Shown here piece after piece: positions 8,961 through 16,143 of a stretch of DNA of 64,000 nt (position 1 is its first letter; each line of letters opens with the position of its first letter). The notes under the pieces are model-generated. The model saw only the letters and a program-made list of their open reading frames with translations, was not told the DNA's origin and ran no database searches. Both the position numbers and the translations under genes were made by a program. Origin of the DNA: Phycicoccus sp. M110.8 (lineage in GTDB: Bacteria > Actinomycetota > Actinomycetes > Actinomycetales > Dermatophilaceae); NCBI RefSeq assembly GCF_032464895.1, contig NZ_JAWDIC010000001.1, forward strand, positions 1,922,001 through 1,986,000. Direction: 5' to 3'.

Positions 8961-9063
8961 GCGACCGCCGGCCGGCCCCGGACGCCGGATCCGCGGCCTG
9001 CGCACGCTCACGTCGTCACGGGTCGGCGGGCCCAGTGGATCGGCGGCTGTCACCGACAGGGTT

Positions 9064-9069
9064 TAGGTT
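9064..9069 (+). promoter_or_regulatory. Possible -10 box of the transporter operon
   Basis: TAGGTT ends seven bases before the ATG of the ATPase gene; the arrangement again fits a leaderless mRNA. Confidence 0.35.
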
Positions 9070-9076
9070 GAACGGC

Positions 9077-10195
9077 ATGATCGTCTTCGACGGCGTGACC
9101 AAGGAGTACCCCGATGGCACCGTCGCCGTCGACAAGCTGAGCTTCGAGGCGCCCACCGGCAAGATCACCGTGCTGGTCGGGCCGTCCGGCTGCGGCAAGA
9201 CGACGTCCCTGCGGATGATCAACCGGATGATCCAGCCCACCTCGGGGACCATCTCCCTCGACGGTCGTGACACCGCCCGGATGAAGGAGTCCGAGCTGCG
9301 GCGCGGCATCGGGTACGTCATCCAGCACGCGGGCCTGTTCCCGCACCGCACCGTCCTGGACAACGTCGGCACCGTCCCGCGACTGCTCGGGCGCGACAAG
9401 CGCGAGACGGAGAAGCGCTCCATGGAGCTGCTCGAGCGGGTCGGGCTCGACCCGGCCTTCGCCAAGCGGTACCCCGCCCAGCTCTCCGGTGGCCAGCAGC
9501 AGCGCGTCGGCGTCGCCCGGGCGCTCGCGGCCGACCCGCCCGTCATGCTCATGGACGAGCCGTTCAGCGCCGTCGACCCCGTCGTGCGCGAGCAGCTGCA
9601 GGACGAGTTCCTGCGGCTGCAGGGCGAGCTCGGCAAGACCATCGTCTTCGTCACCCACGACATCGACGAGGCGATCAAGCTCGGCGACCAGGTGGCCGTG
9701 CTCCAGGTGGGCGGCCACCTCGCCCAGATCGCAGAACCCGCCTACCTGCTGGCCCACCCGGTCAACGACTTCGTCGCGGACTTCGTGGGCCGTGACCGCG
9801 GCTACCGTGCGCTGTCGTTCCAGCCCACGCCCAAGCTGCCGCTGCGCCCCGAGCGCACCATCACCGTCGGGGAGTCGACCAAGGACATCGACGCCGACTG
9901 GCTGCTCGTCGTCGACGAGCAGAACCACCCGCTCGGCTGGGTCGAGCCCCGGCGCGTCGACGGCGAGGTCGCCAGCGAGCACCTGCACCGCGGCGGCACG
10001 GTGGCCCGTGCCAGCGGCCCGCTGCGCTCGTCCCTCGACGCAGCCCTGTCCAGCCCCAGCCGCCGCGGCGTCATCGTCGACGACTCCGGCTCCCTCGTCG
10101 GCACGGTGCGGGCGCACGAGGTGCTCACCGCGATCGAGGACGCCGACCGGCCCGAGCTGGAGGACCGCGACCGCCCCGGGGCCCCGGTCGCATGA
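9077..10195 (+). CDS. Quaternary-amine ABC transporter ATP-binding protein (OpuCA/ProV family)
   Basis: 372 residues. Walker A GPSGCGKTT (35-43), signature LSGGQQQR, Walker B VMLMDEPFSAVD and the H-loop VTHDIDEA are intact. The C-terminal extension of about 120 residues resembles the CBS-type regulatory tail of OpuCA-like proteins (RRGVIVDDSGSLVGTVR). It energises uptake of betaine-type compounds (glycine betaine, choline, carnitine, possibly ergothioneine). It is the first gene of a four-gene operon and its stop overlaps the next start by ATGA. Confidence 0.9.
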   Translation: MIVFDGVTKEYPDGTVAVDKLSFEAPTGKITVLVGPSGCGKTTSLRMINRMIQPTSGTISLDGRDTARMKESELRRGIGYVIQHAGLFPHRTVLDNVGTVPRLLGRDKRETEKRSMELLERVGLDPAFAKRYPAQLSGGQQQRVGVARALAADPPVMLMDEPFSAVDPVVREQLQDEFLRLQGELGKTIVFVTHDIDEAIKLGDQVAVLQVGGHLAQIAEPAYLLAHPVNDFVADFVGRDRGYRALSFQPTPKLPLRPERTITVGESTKDIDADWLLVVDEQNHPLGWVEPRRVDGEVASEHLHRGGTVARASGPLRSSLDAALSSPSRRGVIVDDSGSLVGTVRAHEVLTAIEDADRPELEDRDRPGAPVA

Positions 10196-10839
10196 CCTGG
10201 TTCCTCGACCACGTCGGCGACGTCCTCGACCTGGCCGTGCAGCACGCCTACCTCGCCGGCATACCGCTCGTCGTGGGACTGGTCCTCGCGCTCCCCCTCG
10301 GCTGGCTGGCGCGGCGCTACTCGTGGCTCTACGCGCCGTTCACCGCGGGCTTCGGCCTGCTCTACACGATCCCCAGCCTCGCGCTCTTCGTGATCCTTCC
10401 GCTCGTGACCGGCTACGGCATCCTCAGCCCGGTCAACGTCATCGTCGCCCTGTCGCTCTACACGGTGGCGCTGCTCGTGCGCACGGTCGCCGACGGGCTG
10501 GGTGCCGTGCCCGAGGCGGTCGAGAACGCCGCCACCGCGATGGGCTACACCCGCGGCAAGCGGTTCTTCGCGGTCGAGCTGCCGCTGGCCGTGCCGGTCA
10601 TTGCGGCCGGCCTGCGCGTGGCGGCGGTGAGCAACGTCAGCATCGTCAGCGTCGCGACCGTGATCGGGGTGCAGCAGCTCGGCCTGCTCTTCAGCGACGG
10701 CTTCAACCGCGACTTCTACGACCCGCTCGTCGTCGGCATCCTCGGGTGCGTCGCGCTCGCCCTCCTCTTCGACGGCATCATCATCACGGCCGCCAGGGCG
10801 CTGACCCCGTGGACCCGCGCGACGGGGGCACGGGCATGA
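10192..10839 (+). CDS. Quaternary-amine ABC transporter permease (OpuCB/ProW family)
   Basis: 215 residues with about five to six membrane helices. The binding-protein-dependent permease loop is visible as PEAVENAATAMGYTRGKRFFAVELPLA, the EAA-type motif that contacts the ATPase. It begins inside the stop of the ATPase gene (ATGA) and its own stop overlaps the next permease start in the same way, so the three are translationally coupled. Confidence 0.9.
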   Translation: MTWFLDHVGDVLDLAVQHAYLAGIPLVVGLVLALPLGWLARRYSWLYAPFTAGFGLLYTIPSLALFVILPLVTGYGILSPVNVIVALSLYTVALLVRTVADGLGAVPEAVENAATAMGYTRGKRFFAVELPLAVPVIAAGLRVAAVSNVSIVSVATVIGVQQLGLLFSDGFNRDFYDPLVVGILGCVALALLFDGIIITAARALTPWTRATGARA

Positions 10840-11621
10840 ACGGCGTCCTCACCTGGCTCACCGACCCGATGAACTGGTCGGGCCCGGCCGGCATACCCGC
10901 CCAGACGGTCTCCCACCTCTGGTACTCCGGGCTGTCCCTGCTCGTCGCCGCCCTCATCGCGATCCCGGCCGGGCTCGCCGTCGGGCACACGGGCCGCGGC
11001 CGCTTCCTCGTCGTCGGCCTCGCCGGTGCCGCGCGCGCCATCCCCAGCCTGGGCCTGCTCTACCTCATGGTGCTGTGGCTGTTCCCCCGGCTCACGGGCG
11101 ACTCGGCGTTCCTCGTGCCGTGCCTGGTCGTGCTCGTGGTCCTGGCGATCCCCCCGATCATGGCCGGGGCGTATGCCGGTGTGGAGGGTGTCGACCCGGC
11201 GGCCCGGGACGCTGCGCGCGGCATGGGCATGACGGGCGGCCAGGTCCTGGCCAAGGTCGAGGTCCCCAACGCGATGCCGCTGATCTTCTCCGGCTTCCGC
11301 TCGGCCACCCTGCAGGTGATCGCCACCGCGACCCTGGCCGCCGTGGCGGGCACGGGTGGGCTGGGCCGGTTCCTCATCGACGGCCAGAAGGTCCGCGACT
11401 ACCCGCAGATGGCGGGCGGGGCGCTCCTCGTGGCCGTCCTCGCCCTGGTGGTCGACCTGGTCCTCGCCGTCGTGCAGCGCTACGTCGTGTCGCCGGGACT
11501 GACCGGCCGCGGGACGGGCGGGGGCCGACGCGGGCGGCGCCGGCTCGCCCGCCGAGCAAATACCCCACAGGATGTAGAGATTCGCGAGCCGCGGCGTACC
11601 GTGGACGCCCAAGCCAGTTGA
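10836..11621 (+). CDS. Quaternary-amine ABC transporter permease (OpuCD family)
   Basis: 261 residues; the second permease of the complex. The coupling loop reads VDPAARDAARGMGMTGGQVLAKVEVPNAMPL, followed by the family's TLAAVAGTGGLGRFL segment. The last 40 residues are Arg/Gly-rich and probably cytoplasmic. Two non-identical permeases plus ATPase plus lipoprotein is the standard OpuC arrangement. Start ATG overlaps the preceding stop. Confidence 0.9.
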   Translation: MNGVLTWLTDPMNWSGPAGIPAQTVSHLWYSGLSLLVAALIAIPAGLAVGHTGRGRFLVVGLAGAARAIPSLGLLYLMVLWLFPRLTGDSAFLVPCLVVLVVLAIPPIMAGAYAGVEGVDPAARDAARGMGMTGGQVLAKVEVPNAMPLIFSGFRSATLQVIATATLAAVAGTGGLGRFLIDGQKVRDYPQMAGGALLVAVLALVVDLVLAVVQRYVVSPGLTGRGTGGGRRGRRRLARRANTPQDVEIREPRRTVDAQAS

Positions 11622-11654
11622 CGACCTGTCGACCGAACCGAGAGGCACGACCAA

Positions 11655-12584
11655 GTGAAGCTGACCAGAATGACCGTGACCGTGGCCACCGTGGCCGCGC
11701 TGCTGGGGACGGCCGCCTGTGGCAGCTCCGGTGGGGACCCGCTCGCGACCAAGACCAGCAGCAGCTCAGCCGGGGGCTCGAGCAGCGGCATCACCGTCGG
11801 CTCGGCCGACTTCCCGGAGAGCGCCCTGCTCGCCGAGATCTACGCCGGTGCCCTCGAGGCCAAGGGCATCAAGGTGACCAAGCGGCTCAACATCGGTGCG
11901 CGTGAGGCGTACATCCCGGCCCTGCAGGACGGGTCGATCGACCTCATCCCGGAGTACACCGGGGTCCTGACCCAGTACTTCAACAAGAACGCCAAGGCGA
12001 CCGACGCCGACGGCGTCTACTCCGAGCTCAAGTCCTCCCTGCCGGCGACGCTGACCGTGCTCGACAAGTCGGCGGCCGAGGACAAGGACGCCCTGGTGAT
12101 GAAGAAGTCCAAGGCCGACCAGCTCGGGGTGAAGTCGATCGCCGACCTCAAGGGCAAGAGCCAGGACCTCACCGTCGGCGGCCCGCCGGAGTGGAAGACC
12201 CGCCTCACGGGCCTGCCCGGGTTCAAGAAGATCTACGGCCTGGAGTTCAAGACGTTCCGGCCGCTCGACGCCGGTGGCCCGCTCACCCTGGCTGCCCTGA
12301 AGAACGGCCAGATCGACGCCGGTGACCTCTTCACCACCGACCCCAACATCGCGGCCAACGACCTCGTCGCGCTCGAGGACCCCAAGAGCATGTACGCGGC
12401 GCAGAACGTCGTCCCGCTCATCACCAAGAGCAAGAGCAACGACACCATCGCCGGCGCGCTCAACGCCGTCTCGGCCAAGCTCGACACGCAGACCCTGGCG
12501 GCCCTGCTCAAGGAGGTCGTCGTCGACAAGAAGGACGCGTCGGCGGTGGCCAAGGAGTTCCTCGGCAAGAACGGCCTCGGCTGA
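11655..12584 (+). CDS. Quaternary-amine ABC transporter substrate-binding lipoprotein (OpuCC/ProX family)
   Basis: 309 residues. A signal peptide ends in a GTAAC lipobox with the lipid-modified Cys at residue 22. After a Ser/Gly linker comes a type II binding fold starting ITVGSADFPESALLAEIYA, with the family block DLIPEYTGVLTQYF. These proteins bind trimethylammonium groups in an aromatic cage; which residues form it here would need a structural model. A GAGAGG site precedes the GTG start. The gene closes the transporter operon and is followed by a strong terminator. Confidence 0.9.
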   Translation: MKLTRMTVTVATVAALLGTAACGSSGGDPLATKTSSSSAGGSSSGITVGSADFPESALLAEIYAGALEAKGIKVTKRLNIGAREAYIPALQDGSIDLIPEYTGVLTQYFNKNAKATDADGVYSELKSSLPATLTVLDKSAAEDKDALVMKKSKADQLGVKSIADLKGKSQDLTVGGPPEWKTRLTGLPGFKKIYGLEFKTFRPLDAGGPLTLAALKNGQIDAGDLFTTDPNIAANDLVALEDPKSMYAAQNVVPLITKSKSNDTIAGALNAVSAKLDTQTLAALLKEVVVDKKDASAVAKEFLGKNGLG

Positions 12585-12630
12585 CCTGACCCCACCTGAC
12601 CTGACCGGCCAGGACACCGGCGCACACGAC

Positions 12631-12671
12631 GAGGCCGGGTGCGGACTCCCCCCGAGTCCGCACCCGGCCTC
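12631..12671 (+). terminator. Terminator of the quaternary-amine transporter operon
   Basis: Perfect 17-bp stem (12631-12647 with 12655-12671) with a 7-base C-rich loop, 47 bases after the last stop codon. Confidence 0.85.
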
Positions 12672-12708
12672 TGTGCGGCGGGGCCCCGTCCCGCCTGCGC
12701 CGAACGGA

Positions 12709-12738
12709 CCTGGGATGCGCCCCTCCACGCATCCCAGG
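12709..12738. repeat. Second inverted repeat upstream of the LuxR-type gene
   Basis: CCTGGGATGCG and CGCATCCCAGG, perfect 11-bp arms around 8 bases. It could be a second terminator hairpin or an operator for the gene starting at 12842. Confidence 0.5.
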
Positions 12739-12829
12739 CCCGTCCCGCGAGCTGTGTGCGGGACCAGACTGCCGGGACCGGCGCACCGGGGGCATCGGTG
12801 AAACCACCGATACCGCGAAACGCTGTGGG

Positions 12830-12835
12830 TAGCCT
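12830..12835 (+). promoter_or_regulatory. Possible -10 box of the LuxR-type regulator gene
   Basis: TAGCCT ends six bases before the GTG start, fitting a leaderless transcript; no ribosome-binding site is present. Confidence 0.35.
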
Positions 12836-12841
12836 GAACGG

Positions 12842-15268
12842 GTGCTGACTCCGTGCGTGGGCCGTGACGAGGTCATCGACCGCGTCCGACAGCTCGTCGA
12901 GGAGCACCGCTGGGTGACCCTCACGGGCGCTCCCGGCTGCGGCAAGACGCTCGTCGCGCGGCACGCAGCCGCCGCCGTGCCGGCGTCCCTCTGGGTGAGC
13001 GCGCACGCCCACAGCTCGCGTGCCAGCCTCGTCACCGCGTGCCTGGGCGCGCTGAACGCGGAGGTGGCGCCCGGCGACTCCGAGACCATGGCCCTCAAGC
13101 GGGCCCTCGACGGCCGGGACGTCCTGCTCGTGCTCGACGGCGTCGACTCGGTCGACGGGCTGGGCGCGCTGCTGCAGGACCTGGTCGAGGAGACCGACAC
13201 CTGGCGGCTGCTGTGCACCGCCCAGACCGTCGCGGGGCGCCCCCACGAGCGGGTGCTACGGCTGCAGCCGCTGCCGGCGCCGAAGGCGTCCGGGGAGCTC
13301 GAGGGCCCGGCGGTGGAGCTGCTGCTGGCCCGCGTGGCGGCGGCCGGCGGCCACCTCGTCGACCTCGACACCCACGGGCCGACCATCCGCCGGCTCATCA
13401 CCGCCAGCGGTGGCCTGCCCCTCCTCCTGGAGCAGCTCGCGGTGCAGATCGCCCTCGTCGGTGTCAGTGACGTCGCGCCCGTCGGCTCGATGGACGAGGC
13501 GGTCCGGGCCTCCTACGCCCTGCTCGACGAGGAGCAGCAGCGGTGCTTCCGACGGCTGGCCGTGATCGGCCAGCCCGTGGGGCTCGACGTCATCGCCCAC
13601 GGCTGCGGCGTCTCCCGGGCGCAGGCCGTCCAGCTCGCCTCGGCCCTGTCCCGCCGCAGCCTCGTCGAGGTCCACGCCGACGGCCGGTTCGCGATGCTGG
13701 CCCCGCTGCGCGAGGTCGGGCGGGCCCTGGCCGCCGAGACCGACGACGAGGTGGGCGCGTTCCAGGGCCTCGTGGCCTGGGCCGACGCCGTGCTCCCGCG
13801 CGACTTCTTCTCCGGGGCGGCGAACGAGCCGTGGCTCGCCGAGCTCGACCTGCTCGCCATGGCCGTCCGGTACGCCTGCGCGCAGGACGCGACCCGTCCG
13901 CTCGGGTACGAGCTCGCCAACCGCGCGTTCTCCACGCTGTACACGGCCATGCGGGTCCGCGAGGCCGTCGACCTGCTCGAGTCGGTCCTCGACAGCGGTG
14001 ACGGGCCGCCGCTCGTGGGCTCCCAGCTCGCCCGCCGCGCCGGCATCTGCGCCTCCGAGGCCCGCGGAACGTACGAGGGCCTGCGCCTGCTGGAACGCGC
14101 CGAGCAGCACGCCCAGGCCCTGGACCCCCAGGAGCGCGACCTCGAGGTCGCCCGCACCGCCGCGATCCGCGCGGAGATGCACCTCGACGCGGGCAAGCTC
14201 GCCGAGGCCCGGGCCGACGCCGAGCGCACGCTCGAGCTGGGCCAGGGGGACCCGTACGTCGTCCGCCAGGTCCGCCGCACCCTGATGGACGTCTGCGTGT
14301 CGACCGGCGACTGGGACGAGGCCGAGCGGCTCGCCGCGCTGGTCGTCGACGCGCCGCCGCCCGACGAGCTGTGGATCGCGCTGGCGGCTCGGGTGCTCCA
14401 GGCGAAGGTCGCCTGGGAGCAGGGGCGCCTGGTCGAGGCCGAGTCCCTGGCCCGGGTGGCCCGCGAGCAGGCCCGTGAGATCCACGAGGACCGGATCGCC
14501 CTGCTCGCCGACACGGTCCACCGGCTGGTGACCGGCGAGCCCGGCGCCGAGGTCGAGCCGGACGGGCTGCCCTGGGCCGTGCGCCTCGTCGTGCAGCTGC
14601 AGGAGGTGCGCGAGCTGCTCGCCGCCGGCGAGACGGCCCGGGCCGCGGGCCTGGCTGCCGACATCGTGGTCCTCGCCGACAGCAGCAACCTCGGTCGCGA
14701 CGCGGTCGAGGCGCGACTGCTCGTGGGGGACGCCCTCGTCGAGCTGGGCGAGCCCGGCCAGGCCCAGGCGTCGTACCTGTCGGCCCTGCGGCGCGCCGCC
14801 CAGGTGCCGTTGCCGCTCCGGGCGGCCGACGCCCTCGACGGGCTCGCCGGCCTGCTGCGGCGCAACGCCAACCCCGCCCACCGGCACGTCGCCGGCGCCG
14901 CCGCGGCCCTGCGGGTGACGCGCCAGGCGGTGGGCCGGGACCGGCCAGGCGTGGCGTATACCGCGGGCGCCGTCCGCGACTGCCCCTCCGGCTGGGTGGT
15001 GGACCAGCAGCTCACGGCGGACGGCGTGGCCGCGGTCACCGCCCTCTTCGCCGCGTCCACGGCCGAGGTCGTGACCCCGCTGGACGCCCTCACCAAGGCC
15101 GAGCGGGCGGTGGCCGAGCTGGTCGCGGAGGGGCTGACGAGCCGGCAGATCGCCACCCGGCTCTTCGTGTCGCCGCGCACGGTGGACGCCCACCTGTCGC
15201 ACATCTACCGCAAGCTCGAGATCGCCTCGCGGGCCAAGCTCGCGGCGCTCATGGCCGAGGTCGCCTGA
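12842..15268 (+). CDS. LuxR-family regulator with N-terminal NTPase domain
   Basis: 808 residues. Walker A GAPGCGKT at 29-36 and Walker B VLLVLD at about 94-99 mark an AAA/STAND-type ATPase. A long helical middle region (about 350-690), probably TPR-like, is followed by a C-terminal LuxR helix-turn-helix (about 748-808) with LTKAERAVAELVAEG and the recognition region LFVSPRTVDAHL. The layout is that of large ATP-binding LuxR regulators, which use NTP binding and a sensor repeat domain to gate DNA binding. No cognate target is visible. The gene is preceded by two hairpins and has its own possible promoter. Confidence 0.85.
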   Translation: MLTPCVGRDEVIDRVRQLVEEHRWVTLTGAPGCGKTLVARHAAAAVPASLWVSAHAHSSRASLVTACLGALNAEVAPGDSETMALKRALDGRDVLLVLDGVDSVDGLGALLQDLVEETDTWRLLCTAQTVAGRPHERVLRLQPLPAPKASGELEGPAVELLLARVAAAGGHLVDLDTHGPTIRRLITASGGLPLLLEQLAVQIALVGVSDVAPVGSMDEAVRASYALLDEEQQRCFRRLAVIGQPVGLDVIAHGCGVSRAQAVQLASALSRRSLVEVHADGRFAMLAPLREVGRALAAETDDEVGAFQGLVAWADAVLPRDFFSGAANEPWLAELDLLAMAVRYACAQDATRPLGYELANRAFSTLYTAMRVREAVDLLESVLDSGDGPPLVGSQLARRAGICASEARGTYEGLRLLERAEQHAQALDPQERDLEVARTAAIRAEMHLDAGKLAEARADAERTLELGQGDPYVVRQVRRTLMDVCVSTGDWDEAERLAALVVDAPPPDELWIALAARVLQAKVAWEQGRLVEAESLARVAREQAREIHEDRIALLADTVHRLVTGEPGAEVEPDGLPWAVRLVVQLQEVRELLAAGETARAAGLAADIVVLADSSNLGRDAVEARLLVGDALVELGEPGQAQASYLSALRRAAQVPLPLRAADALDGLAGLLRRNANPAHRHVAGAAAALRVTRQAVGRDRPGVAYTAGAVRDCPSGWVVDQQLTADGVAAVTALFAASTAEVVTPLDALTKAERAVAELVAEGLTSRQIATRLFVSPRTVDAHLSHIYRKLEIASRAKLAALMAEVA

Positions 15269-15345
15269 GCCGCTCGCGTCATCGAGCCGAAGGCATCCCG
15301 CGGGGGCACGGTACATCGGGCAGGCCGGGCAGCCGCCCGCTCCGA

Positions 15346-16125
15346 ATGCCGGGTGTGCGCGACCTGACCTACCGCCTCGTCATCGGGGCGTGCCGTGCGC
15401 TGTTCCGGGCGCTCGGCCTGCGGATCGACGTGCGCGGCGCCGAGCGGCTCCCAGCCACCGGGCCGGTCGTCGTGGCCGCCAACCACAGCAGCTTCATCGA
15501 CTTCATGGTGGTCGGGCTCGCGGCGACCCTGCGCGGCCGGCTCGTGCGCTTCATGGCGAAGCAGTCGGTCTTCGCGGCCCCGGTCTCAGGGCAGCTCATG
15601 CGCGGCATGCACCACATCGCCGTCGACCGGGCGCACGGCGCGGTCGCGGCCCGCCACGCCCTGCGCGCGCTGCGCCGGGGCGAGGTCGTCGGCATCTACC
15701 CCGAGGCGACCATCGGCCGGGCCTTCGTCGTCAAGGACCGCGCCGACGTCAGGCGGGGCGCGGCATACCTCGCGCTCGCGACCGGCGCGCCGCTGGTGCC
15801 GGTCGCGCACTGGGGCGTGCACCGCGTGTTCACGGTCGGCGGCCGCTGGAGCCTGCGCCGCGGCACCGCGGTCACCGTCCTCGTCGGCGAGCCGCTCGTG
15901 CCACGTCCCGGCGAGGACGCCGAGGCTCTCACCGACCGGCTGCACGCGACGCTGGTCGAGATGGTCGACCACCTCCTCGACACCTACCCGCAGCCCCCGA
16001 CCGAGCCCGCCACCGCGTGGTGGTGGCCGGCCTCCCGGGGAGGGGACGCACCGGCAACGCAGGAGGCGCGCCTCCTCGACGAGGAAGCGCGCCTCCGGGC
16101 GGACGCGGGCCGGGTCCGTCGCTGA
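15346..16125 (+). CDS. 1-acyl-sn-glycerol-3-phosphate acyltransferase family (PlsC)
   Basis: 259 residues. The catalytic HX4D motif appears as NHSSFID (His47, Asp52) and the substrate-binding block as YPEATIG (about 118-124), where the more usual form is (F/Y)PEG. The family transfers a fatty acyl chain to lysophosphatidate in phospholipid synthesis, at the inner membrane surface. The last 60 residues (Trp/Pro then acidic/Arg-rich) are outside the conserved domain. Start could also be GTG at 15352. Confidence 0.85.
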   Translation: MPGVRDLTYRLVIGACRALFRALGLRIDVRGAERLPATGPVVVAANHSSFIDFMVVGLAATLRGRLVRFMAKQSVFAAPVSGQLMRGMHHIAVDRAHGAVAARHALRALRRGEVVGIYPEATIGRAFVVKDRADVRRGAAYLALATGAPLVPVAHWGVHRVFTVGGRWSLRRGTAVTVLVGEPLVPRPGEDAEALTDRLHATLVEMVDHLLDTYPQPPTEPATAWWWPASRGGDAPATQEARLLDEEARLRADAGRVRR

Positions 16126-16143
16126 CGGCGGGTCCGAGGAGCC

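Noticed and set aside
7311-9053. Long minus-strand open frame of about 580 codons over the lyase gene
   Set aside because: Arg/Gly/Ala-rich shadow of the true lyase frame, with no recognisable motif.
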